From Paraburkholderia adhaesiva (lineage in GTDB: Bacteria; Pseudomonadota; Gammaproteobacteria; Burkholderiales; Burkholderiaceae): 64,000 bases of DNA. The position numbers and the translations under genes are program-made. Below, piece after piece: positions 57,401 to 64,000 of this stretch. The stretch covers positions 868,001-932,000 of the forward strand of contig NZ_JAJEJQ010000002.1 of NCBI RefSeq assembly GCF_021390575.1, in the 5' to 3' direction. Within the stretch, counting starts at the first letter, position 1; each line of letters starts with the position of its first letter. The notes beneath the pieces are model-generated. The model did not search any database and had not been told where the DNA came from. It worked only from the letters and a program-made list of their open reading frames with translations.

Positions 57401-60400
57401 GTCTGAACAACACGGGTGGCGTCCTGGCTGCGCAGGGGAATATCGCCGCGAACATCGCGGGCAATGTGAACAACACACAGGGCGCGATCCGCGCGCTCGA
57501 ATCCCTGTCGTTCGCGAGCGGCGGTGCGCTGACGAACACGAACGGGCAGATCCAGTCGGGTACGGGGGCCGGGGTTGGTGTCAGCGACGCCAGCACACTC
57601 GCCATCCAGGCTGCGTCAATCGACAATACCGGGGGCCTCGTCAGCAACCTCGGCGCGGGCAACGAGACCGTGCAGGGCGGCAGCCAGACCGTCAACAGCG
57701 GTGGCGTCATCACCGGCAACGGCAATGTGGCCGTCAATGCATCATCGCTCTCGAACACGCAGGGCGGCCAGGTCAGCGGCGCGAACGTCGCGATCCAGGC
57801 AGGCACCGTAGACAACAGCGGTGGCGCGATTGGTACCTTCGCGGGTTCGGGAGGCGACGTTGGCATCACGGCAACCGGCACGGTCACGAACACGGGCGGG
57901 CAGATTGGCGCGACGCATGACCTGAGCCTGAATGCAGCCACGCTCACGGGCGGGGGCGCCTACGGCGCGATGAATGACGTGGCGGTGAGCGTCCAGGGCA
58001 ATTTCACACCGACACCGGATCTGCAGTTCAGCGCCGGTCACGATCTCGCCTTTACCCTGCCCGGCACGTTCGCCAACAGCGCAACGCTGGATGCGGCGAA
58101 CAACCTGGACGTGAACGCCAACGATATCGAGAACAGCGGCGCGATGATGGCGGGCGGCACGCTGACGACGCACTCGGCCACGCTGGAGAATACGGGCGTA
58201 ATGGTCGGCGGCAGCGTCTCGCTCAATGCCACGCAAACGTTGTCGAACGTGGGGCCGACCGCACTGATCGGCGCGACGGACAGTAACGGCCTGCTCGAAC
58301 TGCTCGCACCCGACATCGAGAACCGCGACGACACGACGATGACCGATACGCAGGCGACCACGGCGATCTATGGCCTGGGCGCCGTGGTCCTCGCGGGCGG
58401 CAGGGATGCGAACGGCAGCTATACGAACGCGAACCTCATCCGCAACCAGTCGGGGCTGATCCAGTCGGCGGGCGACATGACGCTCGCCGCGAATCAGGTG
58501 ACGAACACCCGGACGACAGTGACGACGACCGGCCTGAACCAGCCGGTTGATCCGGACCTGTTGACGCAACTCGGCATCAGCCTGTCGGGCTGCACCGCCG
58601 TCCAGGTGGCCGACTGCGCCCCTGGTCATCCGTACGTCCAGCGGTACCAGCCGGATAATCCGGTTTTCCTGACCATGATTGGCGGGGCGTTCACCATGCC
58701 GCCCCGCAGTGGCCAGTGGAACAGCAACTACCAGAACACGACCTATACGGGCGTGGCGCTCGCGAACCTGATCGCCTCCATCAGCCCGCAGGCGCAGATC
58801 ATTGCGGGCGGCAACCTGGACGCGTCGAAGGTGGGCCTGTTCCAGAACTACTGGAGCGCGGTCGCAGCGACCGGCAATATCGCGTTGCCCGTGACGCTGG
58901 ACCAGGACAGCTGGCAGGGGCAGACCGCACCCGAAGTACAGGTCACGTACTCGGGCTACTACCACTACGCGAACTATGACCAGAGCATCCCGGACTGGAC
59001 CTTGCCGTTCGGTGACGCCCCGTTCGTGGGCTCCAATCCGGGCGGCTACACGCAGGCGGCCCCGGCCGATATCCGCACCTACGCACTGCCCAGCTACGAA
59101 TCGACGTTTGTAGCGGGCGGCACGATTTCCGGTACGGGCGTCAGCATCAACAACACGGCGGGCAATGCGGGCGTTCCCTCGCTCGGTCTTGTCCCGGGCC
59201 AGTCGCTCGGCGGCGTGAGCGTCGGCGACGTCGCCGGTAGCGCGGGCGGGTCGAAGGGCGCAGCCGCTTCGGTCAACGGCGGCTCCGGGCTTGTGAATTC
59301 TGTCATCGCGAGCGCGACGGCGGTTAATGTCCTGAGCAACCTGACGATCCCGCAGGGCGGCCTGTTCAGACCGGCTACCGCACCGGACGCGCCGTACCTG
59401 ATCGAGACGAATCCGGCTTTCACGAGCCAGAAGTCGTTCATCTCGAGCGACTACTATCTCCAGCAGCTCGGGCTGAATCCGCAGACCACGGAAAAGCGCC
59501 TCGGCGATGGCCTGTACGAACAGCAGCTCGTGCAGAACCAGATTACCTCGCTGACCGGCAAGGCCGTGCTCGGCCCCTATGCCGATACGCAGTCGATGTA
59601 CGAAGCGCTGATGTCGGCGGGGGCGTCACTCGCGCAGTCCCTTGACCTGCCGCTGGGCATGAGCCTGTCGCCGGAGCAGGTAGCGGCACTCACGACCAAC
59701 GTCATCATCATGCAGACGGAAGTGGTGGACGGTCAGTCGGTGCTGGTGCCGGTCGTCTATCTGGCGCAGGCAAGCCAGCAGGACATGAACGGGCCGCTGA
59801 TTGCCGCGAGCGATATCGACCTGCAGAACGCGCAGACCTTCAGCAACAGCGGTACGGTGCAGGCGAGCAATACGCTGTCGATCCAGGGCCAGCAGATCGA
59901 CAACGCGTTTGGCACGCTGCAAAGCGGCGCTCTGATGTCGCTGACGACCACCGGCAATGTTGACCTGACGTCGGCCACCGTGAAGGCGGGCAGTCTTGCG
60001 CTGAATGCGGGCGGCGACCTGATCCTCAATACGGCGGTGAATACCGTCAACCAGGTCAGCGCAACCGGCGCCACGCGAACCACGACCACGCTCGGCCCCA
60101 CGGCGAACCTGAACGTGGCGGGCGACGCCGCGATCGTGACGGGCGGCAACTTCGAGCAGAACGCGGGCAACCTGACCGTGGGCGGCAACCTCGGCCTGGC
60201 CGTGGGCGGCAACTACGATATCGGCTCGGTGCAGACGGGCGAGCACAAGGTGGTCGAGCGCGCCAATGGCATCTCGAACACCAACGTTAACCAGACGACC
60301 GGCAGCAGTGTGACGGTCGGTGGTGCCTCGCAGATCGGCGTAACCGGCGACCTGACCGCAACGGGTGCGAATATCAACCTGGCGGGTGGCGGCACGGTCG

Positions 60401-63400
60401 TGGCGGGTGGCGACGTGACGCTCCAGGCGGCCACCGCGACCTCCACCGTCGACAGTAACAGCGCGACCAGCGATCACAACGGCCACTATAGCGATTCGCT
60501 GCACACCTCCACCGACACGCTGACGGCAACGACGCTCAATTCCGGTAACTCACTGACCGTTGCATCGGGCAACAACCTCAACGTCATCGGCAGCACGGTC
60601 AACCTCGACCAGGGGACCGCAACGCTGGCGGCAGCGAACAACGTCAACATCGGCGCCGCCACGGCAACCTATGTCGATAACTCGACGTACACGGGCACCC
60701 ATAGCCATGTGCTCAGCAGCAAGGAGGCCGCAAGCACGCGCGACACGACGACCACCGTAAGCCAGGGCAGCCTGATTTCTGCGGATGCCGTGACGATCTC
60801 CAGCGGCAACGATATCAACGTGGCGGGCAGCACGGTTGTGGGGACGAACGATGTCGCCCTGAGTGCTGCACATGATGTGAATATCACCACGACGCAGGAC
60901 ACCACGCAGTCGTCGGGCAGCTATCAGGAAAAGCATTCGGGCCTGGGGGCAAGCGGCCTGAGTGTCACGGTCGGCACAAACAAGCTCGCCACGACCGACC
61001 AGGAGTCGAGCGTCACGAACAACGGGAGTGTGGTTGGCTCGCTGAACGGCAACCTGTCGATTCAGGCGGGCAATACCCTGCACGTCACGGGTAGTGATCT
61101 CGTCGCAGCGCAGAACGTAACGGGTACCGCGGCGAACGTCATTATCGACTCCGCCACCGATACCGGCCACACGAGCCAGACCCAGAAGACCAGCAGCAGC
61201 GGTCTGACGATTGGCCTCTCGGGCAGCATCGGCGACGCGATCAACGGCGCATACGCGCAGAGCCAGGCGCTCGCGAGCGGCGACAGCAACGGTCGCGCCG
61301 AGGCGCTGCATGCGATTGCGGCGGGCGGTGATGCGGCGCTGGCGGGCTACAGCGCTTACCAGATGGCGAAGACCGGCATATCGAGTGCAGGCAACGCGCC
61401 GAGCATTGGCATACAGGTCAGTGTCGGTTCGAGCCATAGCCAGAGCCAGTCGTCCGAAGACCAGACGATCCAGCGCGGCTCGACTGTCCAGGCGGGCGGC
61501 ACCGCTGCCTTGGTGGCAACGGGCAACGATACGGCGGGTAGTGGCAACCTGAGTATCGCGGGTTCGAACGTCAGCGCGAACGATGTTGTCCTCGCCGCAA
61601 AGAATCAGGTGAATATCGTCAATACGACGAATACCGACGTCACACAAAGCTCGAATTCATCGTCGGGTTCGAGCGTCGGTGTCTCGATCGGTACGAACGG
61701 CGTCGGTGTTTCTGCCTCCATGCAGAACGCGCACGGCGATGGCAACAGCAATGCCGCGATCCAGAACGCCTCGAACGTGAACGGCGCGAACAGTGTCACC
61801 GTGATCTCGGGCGGCGATACGAACCTCATCGGCTCGCAGGTCAATGGCGGGCAGGTGACGGCAAGCGTCGGTGGCAACCTGAACATCCAGAGCGTGCAGG
61901 ACACCACGCAAAGCAACGCGCATCAGAGCAGCGCGGGTGGCGGGTTCAGCATCAGTCAGACGGGCGGCAGCGTGAGCTTCAGCGCACAGAACGGACATGC
62001 GGACGGCACCTATGCCCAGGTCAACGAGCAGGCGGGTATCAATGCGGGCAGCGGCGGCTTCGACGTCAGCGTCGTGGGTAACACAGATCTGAAGGGTGCG
62101 GTGATTTCGAGCACGGCCGATGCGTCGCTGAACAACCTGTCCACCGGCACGCTGACGTACAGCGATATCCAGAACCAGTCGCACTACAGCGCGAACAGCA
62201 ACGGGATCAGCGCGGGTGTGGGTATCCAGAACACAGGCAAGGCGCTAGGGTCAGGTTCGGTGAGCGGCACACCAGGCGTGTCACCGATGATTTCTCAGAA
62301 CGATAGCGGCGACCAGAGTTCGACCACGCGCAGCGCGGTCAGCGCGGGCACCATCAACATTACGAACCAGGCCGCGCAGACTCAGGATGTGACAACCCTG
62401 AGCCGCGACACCACGAACACCAACGGTACAGTGTCCAGCACGCCGGACGTGCAGAACCTGCTGAACCAGCAGGCCGATACGATGCAGGCCGCTCAGGCGG
62501 CGGGCCAGGTGGTGGCGCAGGGCATCGGCATGTACGCTGACTCAAAGCAGCAGACGGCCCAGGATGCGGCGAATGCCGCGACAAAGGCGGCAATGGCTGC
62601 GACCGACCCAGACGTACAGGCGGCCGATTTGGCGCTTGCCCAACAGTACCAGGCACAGGCCGACTCTTGGGCAGAAGGAAGTGACAACCGCGCGATGCTG
62701 CATGCTGCGGGCGGCGCGCTGATCGGTGGCCTTGGCGGCGGTAGCGTCTTTACGGCAGCGGGCGGCGCGTTAGGCGCGGGGTTGGCCTCGAAGGAAGCGC
62801 AGGCATTAGACAGCATTGCACAGGGGATTGAATCGGAGACTGGTTCGGCCTTGCTCGGCAACCTCGCCGGAAACATAGCGGCGGGCCTGGGTGGGGCTTT
62901 GGTCGGCGGTACCGCCGGGGCGTCTGTGGCATCTAATGTACAGTTGTACAACCAGATGCTTGACCCGATCGCGAAGAGAAAGGGTTTATTGTCATTGTCG
63001 TCGGTGTGCGGTGCGACTAACCCGGCTTGTAGCGATTCAACGATCATGACTATCGTTAATGCCGAAGGAGCGAATTCTCAGGCCGCACTTAATACGATGT
63101 CACCAAATTACGCAACAATCGGTTTAACAAGTCTATCTGGTACGGGCAGCGTAGCTATAAACTTATCGGACGGCTCTACTTATTTGTCTGGCGGTGTCAC
63201 CCAGACGAATCCTTCATCTATATCGTGGAAGCCGGGCATTGGTACAACCCTCGGTTGGATATTTGGCGTAAGCGGTGCTCAAGGAACAAGCGCCTTTCTC
63301 AGTGGGGATGGGAGTCAAGCGTATGTCTCCATTCCAACTTTACTTAAATTAAATTTGAATGCCGCGATCACCCATAGCAATGGCGGGGCAACTGCTGTTG

Positions 63401-63486
63401 AATTAGGTGTTGGAATGCCGGGATCGTTGTCATATGGTGTTGTGCCGTGGTCTCATACCACTCAAATTACCAAGCCGATTTATTAA
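54499..63486 (+). CDS. cdiA: CdiA-type contact-dependent inhibition exoprotein (FHA family)
   Basis: 2,995 residues. A two-partner-secretion exoprotein that carries a C-terminal toxin into neighbouring cells. The extended signal peptide region (YRLVFSKLRGMLVAVAE, 6-22) and hydrophobic core ending at LADA (about 68) are followed by the TPS domain (about 70-330; GVSLNTYSQFDVSKNGAIL, IIVNQVNSNNPSQLRGYVEV), long filamentous-haemagglutinin repeats, and a helical pretoxin region (about 2650-2815). Residues VQLYNQ (about 2815-2819) carry the Burkholderia-type Nx(E/Q)LYN motif that marks the toxin boundary. GAGGTGG precedes the ATG by six bases. The upstream 150 bp have TTGACA (54343) but no clear -10. 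CdiB is not in the window. Confidence 0.93.
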   Translation: MNNNCYRLVFSKLRGMLVAVAETAIGHSTGHGETGPSPALRSFTLFAMRHAAFAALALFGLAPVLADAQIVPSGAHAPNVISTANGLPQVNVTRPSGAGVSLNTYSQFDVSKNGAILNNSPVNVNTQLAGMISGNPNYGSNDAAKIIVNQVNSNNPSQLRGYVEVAGQKAAVVIANGSGIVVDGGGFINTSRGILTTGNPLIDANGNLTGFNVTGGTITVQGAGLNASNIDEVDLLARAVQVNAAVYANALNVTTGANNIDYASLTPVAVAGSGAPPAVSIDVSQLGGMYANRITLVGNENGVGVANAGTIAAQAGDLILTTSGQLVQSGTMTATGNVGINTASLANTGTVYAQQNTSLASTGALTNSGTLAAQQNTAINAGSLGSTGILGAGVNNDGSLASSGNLNVSTTGQLTATGENVAGGSATLTGSGVNLAGSETAANGDVSLTANAGDLNLAGATTSAGGAVAANAAGTLDNDNGSLTGGSVALNAGKLSNQNGDISSQGALVAQASGQIANQAGSMVSQGAMAVNGGAIANNQGTMQSAAGLQVAGSSLDNTAGRITSLNGDGLSVTATGAITNAAGTTATGAQGGVIGGNGAVTLQGGTIANHGTVSAQTNLQVTGQAVDNSGGALGASGNTTVNAGSTLTNNGGSITAGQTVTESATTLDNSSGTTQAAQVSLNATNLVNHAGTVAQTGSGPMNVAVLNTLDNSAGGTIQTNSTDLGLASATLDNDGGTIVHAGAGTLTLDAGNGSGAISNANGTIESNGKIVAGASAFDNASGLVLGQTGLTATVGNALDNTNGRLLSNADLSLASGTLDNNGGQIGAASNGTVQSGSLTNSGGSMVAPSLTVTTATTLDNSGGDIEANQLALRATDLLNHGGTITQYGASSMGFAVSGTFDNSNGGTLQTNSTDFTLAPATLDNDGGTILDAGTGTLTIAPGNGAGSISNAGGQIITAGQIAAQAGSLNNTGGVLAAQGNIAANIAGNVNNTQGAIRALESLSFASGGALTNTNGQIQSGTGAGVGVSDASTLAIQAASIDNTGGLVSNLGAGNETVQGGSQTVNSGGVITGNGNVAVNASSLSNTQGGQVSGANVAIQAGTVDNSGGAIGTFAGSGGDVGITATGTVTNTGGQIGATHDLSLNAATLTGGGAYGAMNDVAVSVQGNFTPTPDLQFSAGHDLAFTLPGTFANSATLDAANNLDVNANDIENSGAMMAGGTLTTHSATLENTGVMVGGSVSLNATQTLSNVGPTALIGATDSNGLLELLAPDIENRDDTTMTDTQATTAIYGLGAVVLAGGRDANGSYTNANLIRNQSGLIQSAGDMTLAANQVTNTRTTVTTTGLNQPVDPDLLTQLGISLSGCTAVQVADCAPGHPYVQRYQPDNPVFLTMIGGAFTMPPRSGQWNSNYQNTTYTGVALANLIASISPQAQIIAGGNLDASKVGLFQNYWSAVAATGNIALPVTLDQDSWQGQTAPEVQVTYSGYYHYANYDQSIPDWTLPFGDAPFVGSNPGGYTQAAPADIRTYALPSYESTFVAGGTISGTGVSINNTAGNAGVPSLGLVPGQSLGGVSVGDVAGSAGGSKGAAASVNGGSGLVNSVIASATAVNVLSNLTIPQGGLFRPATAPDAPYLIETNPAFTSQKSFISSDYYLQQLGLNPQTTEKRLGDGLYEQQLVQNQITSLTGKAVLGPYADTQSMYEALMSAGASLAQSLDLPLGMSLSPEQVAALTTNVIIMQTEVVDGQSVLVPVVYLAQASQQDMNGPLIAASDIDLQNAQTFSNSGTVQASNTLSIQGQQIDNAFGTLQSGALMSLTTTGNVDLTSATVKAGSLALNAGGDLILNTAVNTVNQVSATGATRTTTTLGPTANLNVAGDAAIVTGGNFEQNAGNLTVGGNLGLAVGGNYDIGSVQTGEHKVVERANGISNTNVNQTTGSSVTVGGASQIGVTGDLTATGANINLAGGGTVVAGGDVTLQAATATSTVDSNSATSDHNGHYSDSLHTSTDTLTATTLNSGNSLTVASGNNLNVIGSTVNLDQGTATLAAANNVNIGAATATYVDNSTYTGTHSHVLSSKEAASTRDTTTTVSQGSLISADAVTISSGNDINVAGSTVVGTNDVALSAAHDVNITTTQDTTQSSGSYQEKHSGLGASGLSVTVGTNKLATTDQESSVTNNGSVVGSLNGNLSIQAGNTLHVTGSDLVAAQNVTGTAANVIIDSATDTGHTSQTQKTSSSGLTIGLSGSIGDAINGAYAQSQALASGDSNGRAEALHAIAAGGDAALAGYSAYQMAKTGISSAGNAPSIGIQVSVGSSHSQSQSSEDQTIQRGSTVQAGGTAALVATGNDTAGSGNLSIAGSNVSANDVVLAAKNQVNIVNTTNTDVTQSSNSSSGSSVGVSIGTNGVGVSASMQNAHGDGNSNAAIQNASNVNGANSVTVISGGDTNLIGSQVNGGQVTASVGGNLNIQSVQDTTQSNAHQSSAGGGFSISQTGGSVSFSAQNGHADGTYAQVNEQAGINAGSGGFDVSVVGNTDLKGAVISSTADASLNNLSTGTLTYSDIQNQSHYSANSNGISAGVGIQNTGKALGSGSVSGTPGVSPMISQNDSGDQSSTTRSAVSAGTINITNQAAQTQDVTTLSRDTTNTNGTVSSTPDVQNLLNQQADTMQAAQAAGQVVAQGIGMYADSKQQTAQDAANAATKAAMAATDPDVQAADLALAQQYQAQADSWAEGSDNRAMLHAAGGALIGGLGGGSVFTAAGGALGAGLASKEAQALDSIAQGIESETGSALLGNLAGNIAAGLGGALVGGTAGASVASNVQLYNQMLDPIAKRKGLLSLSSVCGATNPACSDSTIMTIVNAEGANSQAALNTMSPNYATIGLTSLSGTGSVAINLSDGSTYLSGGVTQTNPSSISWKPGIGTTLGWIFGVSGAQGTSAFLSGDGSQAYVSIPTLLKLNLNAAITHSNGGATAVELGVGMPGSLSYGVVPWSHTTQITKPIY
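62953..63483 (+). other. CdiA C-terminal toxin domain
   Basis: 177 residues after the LYN motif. The GC content drops clearly from about 62990 on, as expected for exchangeable toxin modules. It begins QMLDPIAKRKGLLSLSSVCG, with later segments PGIGTTLGWIFGVSGAQGTS and AVELGVGMPGSLSYGVVPW. No known nuclease motif is recognised. The membrane-spanning protein encoded next hints that the toxin acts at the membrane, but this is inference. Confidence 0.7.
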
Positions 63487-63638
63487 TGGAGTCAACGGAT
63501 ATGGTGGCAGGTGGCGGACCAACTCCTGAGCAGTGGGAGAAAATGAGCCGAAAATCCAAGATTGTTTATTGGATTTTGGTTTCGATCGTTTTTGTAATTT
63601 TTGGTGCGGCGATATTAAAGCGATTTGTATTTAACTAG
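63486..63638 (+). CDS. cdiI: CDI immunity protein candidate, single-span membrane protein
   Basis: 50 residues. ATG overlaps the cdiA stop by one base (63486); ATG 63501 is an alternative with GGAG nine bases upstream. EQWEKMSRKSKIVYWILVSI followed by VFVIFGAAILKRF gives one transmembrane helix (about 28-44). Directly after cdiA, the place of the immunity gene, and with the same low GC as the toxin domain. Its small size and membrane location are unusual for CdiI and fit toxins that work at the inner membrane. Confidence 0.72.
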   Translation: MESTDMVAGGGPTPEQWEKMSRKSKIVYWILVSIVFVIFGAAILKRFVFN

Positions 63639-63644
63639 ACGGAC

Positions 63645-63739
63645 AAGCGGCCTGAGCGTCACCGTTCGGCACGAACAAGCTCGTCACGACGGACCAGGAG
63701 TCGAACGTTACAAACAACGGGAGCGTGGTCGGCTCGCTG
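63645..63739 (+). pseudogene. degenerate fragment of cdiA repeat sequence
   Basis: 95 bp matching 60951-61044 of cdiA at most positions (AAGCGGCCTGAG...GGCTCGCTG), with several substitutions and one inserted T that breaks the frame. It abruptly joins the AT-rich sequence of the next gene. A remnant of an orphan cdiA-toxin module, left after recombination. Confidence 0.85.
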
Positions 63740-63768
63740 TCTATTTTATTTTATTTGTTTTGATTCTT

Positions 63769-64000
63769 ATGGCGTGTCGCCGTATGTTTAATTTTTCTGG
63801 CACAGAACAACGAAAGAGAACCGGGAAGGTGCTAAGGAAATATTCAACACCTGAGTACCGAGAGTGGCAAGGTAAGGCGCTTGTGACGATCCCGGAACAA
63901 AGGATGTTGGATATAAGCGTCGATGGAGAAAATCTTAGTTTTGCTCCGGTCGAGTGGAAATATGAGCGTGTGAGCGAGGGGGATGAGATTGACGTAATTA
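63769..64000 (+). CDS. partial gene, probable orphan immunity protein
   Basis: At least 77 residues, open at the window edge (MACRRMFNFSGTEQRKRTG..., WQGKALVTIPEQRMLDISVD, then PVEWKYERVSEGDEIDV). Charged, soluble-looking. The position behind a cdiA fragment, low GC and lack of similarity to phage genes suggest an orphan CDI immunity protein (cdiI). No ribosome-binding site stands out. Confidence 0.5.
   Translation, partial: MACRRMFNFSGTEQRKRTGKVLRKYSTPEYREWQGKALVTIPEQRMLDISVDGENLSFAPVEWKYERVSEGDEIDVI

Noticed and set aside
55734..62184. Many long minus-strand frames opposite cdiA
   Set aside because: cdiA is a repetitive, coding-biased gene; antisense frames are expected and have no ribosome-binding sites or families.
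1..64000. CRISPR arrays, tRNA, rRNA genes and insertion sequences
   Set aside because: No regularly spaced direct repeats with unique spacers, no tRNA-like cloverleaf noticed and no transposase motifs in any frame read.

Overview
The window comes from a GC-rich betaproteobacterium, most likely Burkholderiaceae (Paraburkholderia, Caballeronia or Burkholderia). The evidence is the roughly 65% GC codon use and a 2,995-residue CdiA whose toxin boundary carries the Burkholderia-type Nx(E/Q)LYN motif. Almost all of it (about 810-53,550 or beyond) is one contractile-tailed (myovirus-type) prophage. It sits inside a host MFS transporter gene, whose 3' part remains at 1-815 on the minus strand next to a large serine integrase. 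The other half of that gene and attR are not in the window, so the element may continue past 64,000.

Layout: 853-2,547 serine integrase. 2,552-9,323 leftward early operon with a RecT annealing protein, a PD-(D/E)XK exonuclease and small phage proteins; it contains a 350-bp spacer with strict 5-bp periodicity. 9,324-9,888 control region. 9,889-17,039 rightward early/replication operon: C5 DNA methyltransferase, ParB-like/DNA methyltransferase protein (with a perfect 54-bp palindrome in the gene), RusA-like resolvase, zinc-ribbon primase-like protein and DUF5906 helicase. 17,040-17,861 is gene-free and looks like a replication origin plus regulatory region (41-bp inverted repeats made of TCAGT iterons, AT-rich core, two DnaA boxes, an operator-like pair, a promoter and a hairpin). 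17,862-20,115 regulator-like Cys-rich protein, zinc-finger protein and a second ParB-like methyltransferase. 20,087-23,292 is a minus-strand cluster of small genes, four of them paralogues; five copies of one promoter-like repeat each precede a gene.

23,355-53,549 is the late region in the usual order: terminase, portal, head, neck, sheath, tube, tail chaperones (with a GGGTTTT -1 frameshift site), tape measure with tail lysozyme, baseplate, fibres, GH19 endolysin, holin. Three minus-strand cargo insertions interrupt it: a DUF262 plus HEPN-nuclease pair between terminase and portal, a 111-aa gene in the head module, and a SIR2-like NADase in the baseplate module. The first and third have visibly lower GC and look like anti-phage or abortive-infection systems.

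53,885-64,000 holds a coiled-coil gene with a nine-G tract, then a contact-dependent inhibition locus: cdiA, a 50-aa single-span membrane protein as likely immunity protein, a 95-bp degenerate copy of cdiA repeat sequence, and the start of a likely orphan immunity gene. No tRNA genes, CRISPR arrays or insertion sequences were seen.
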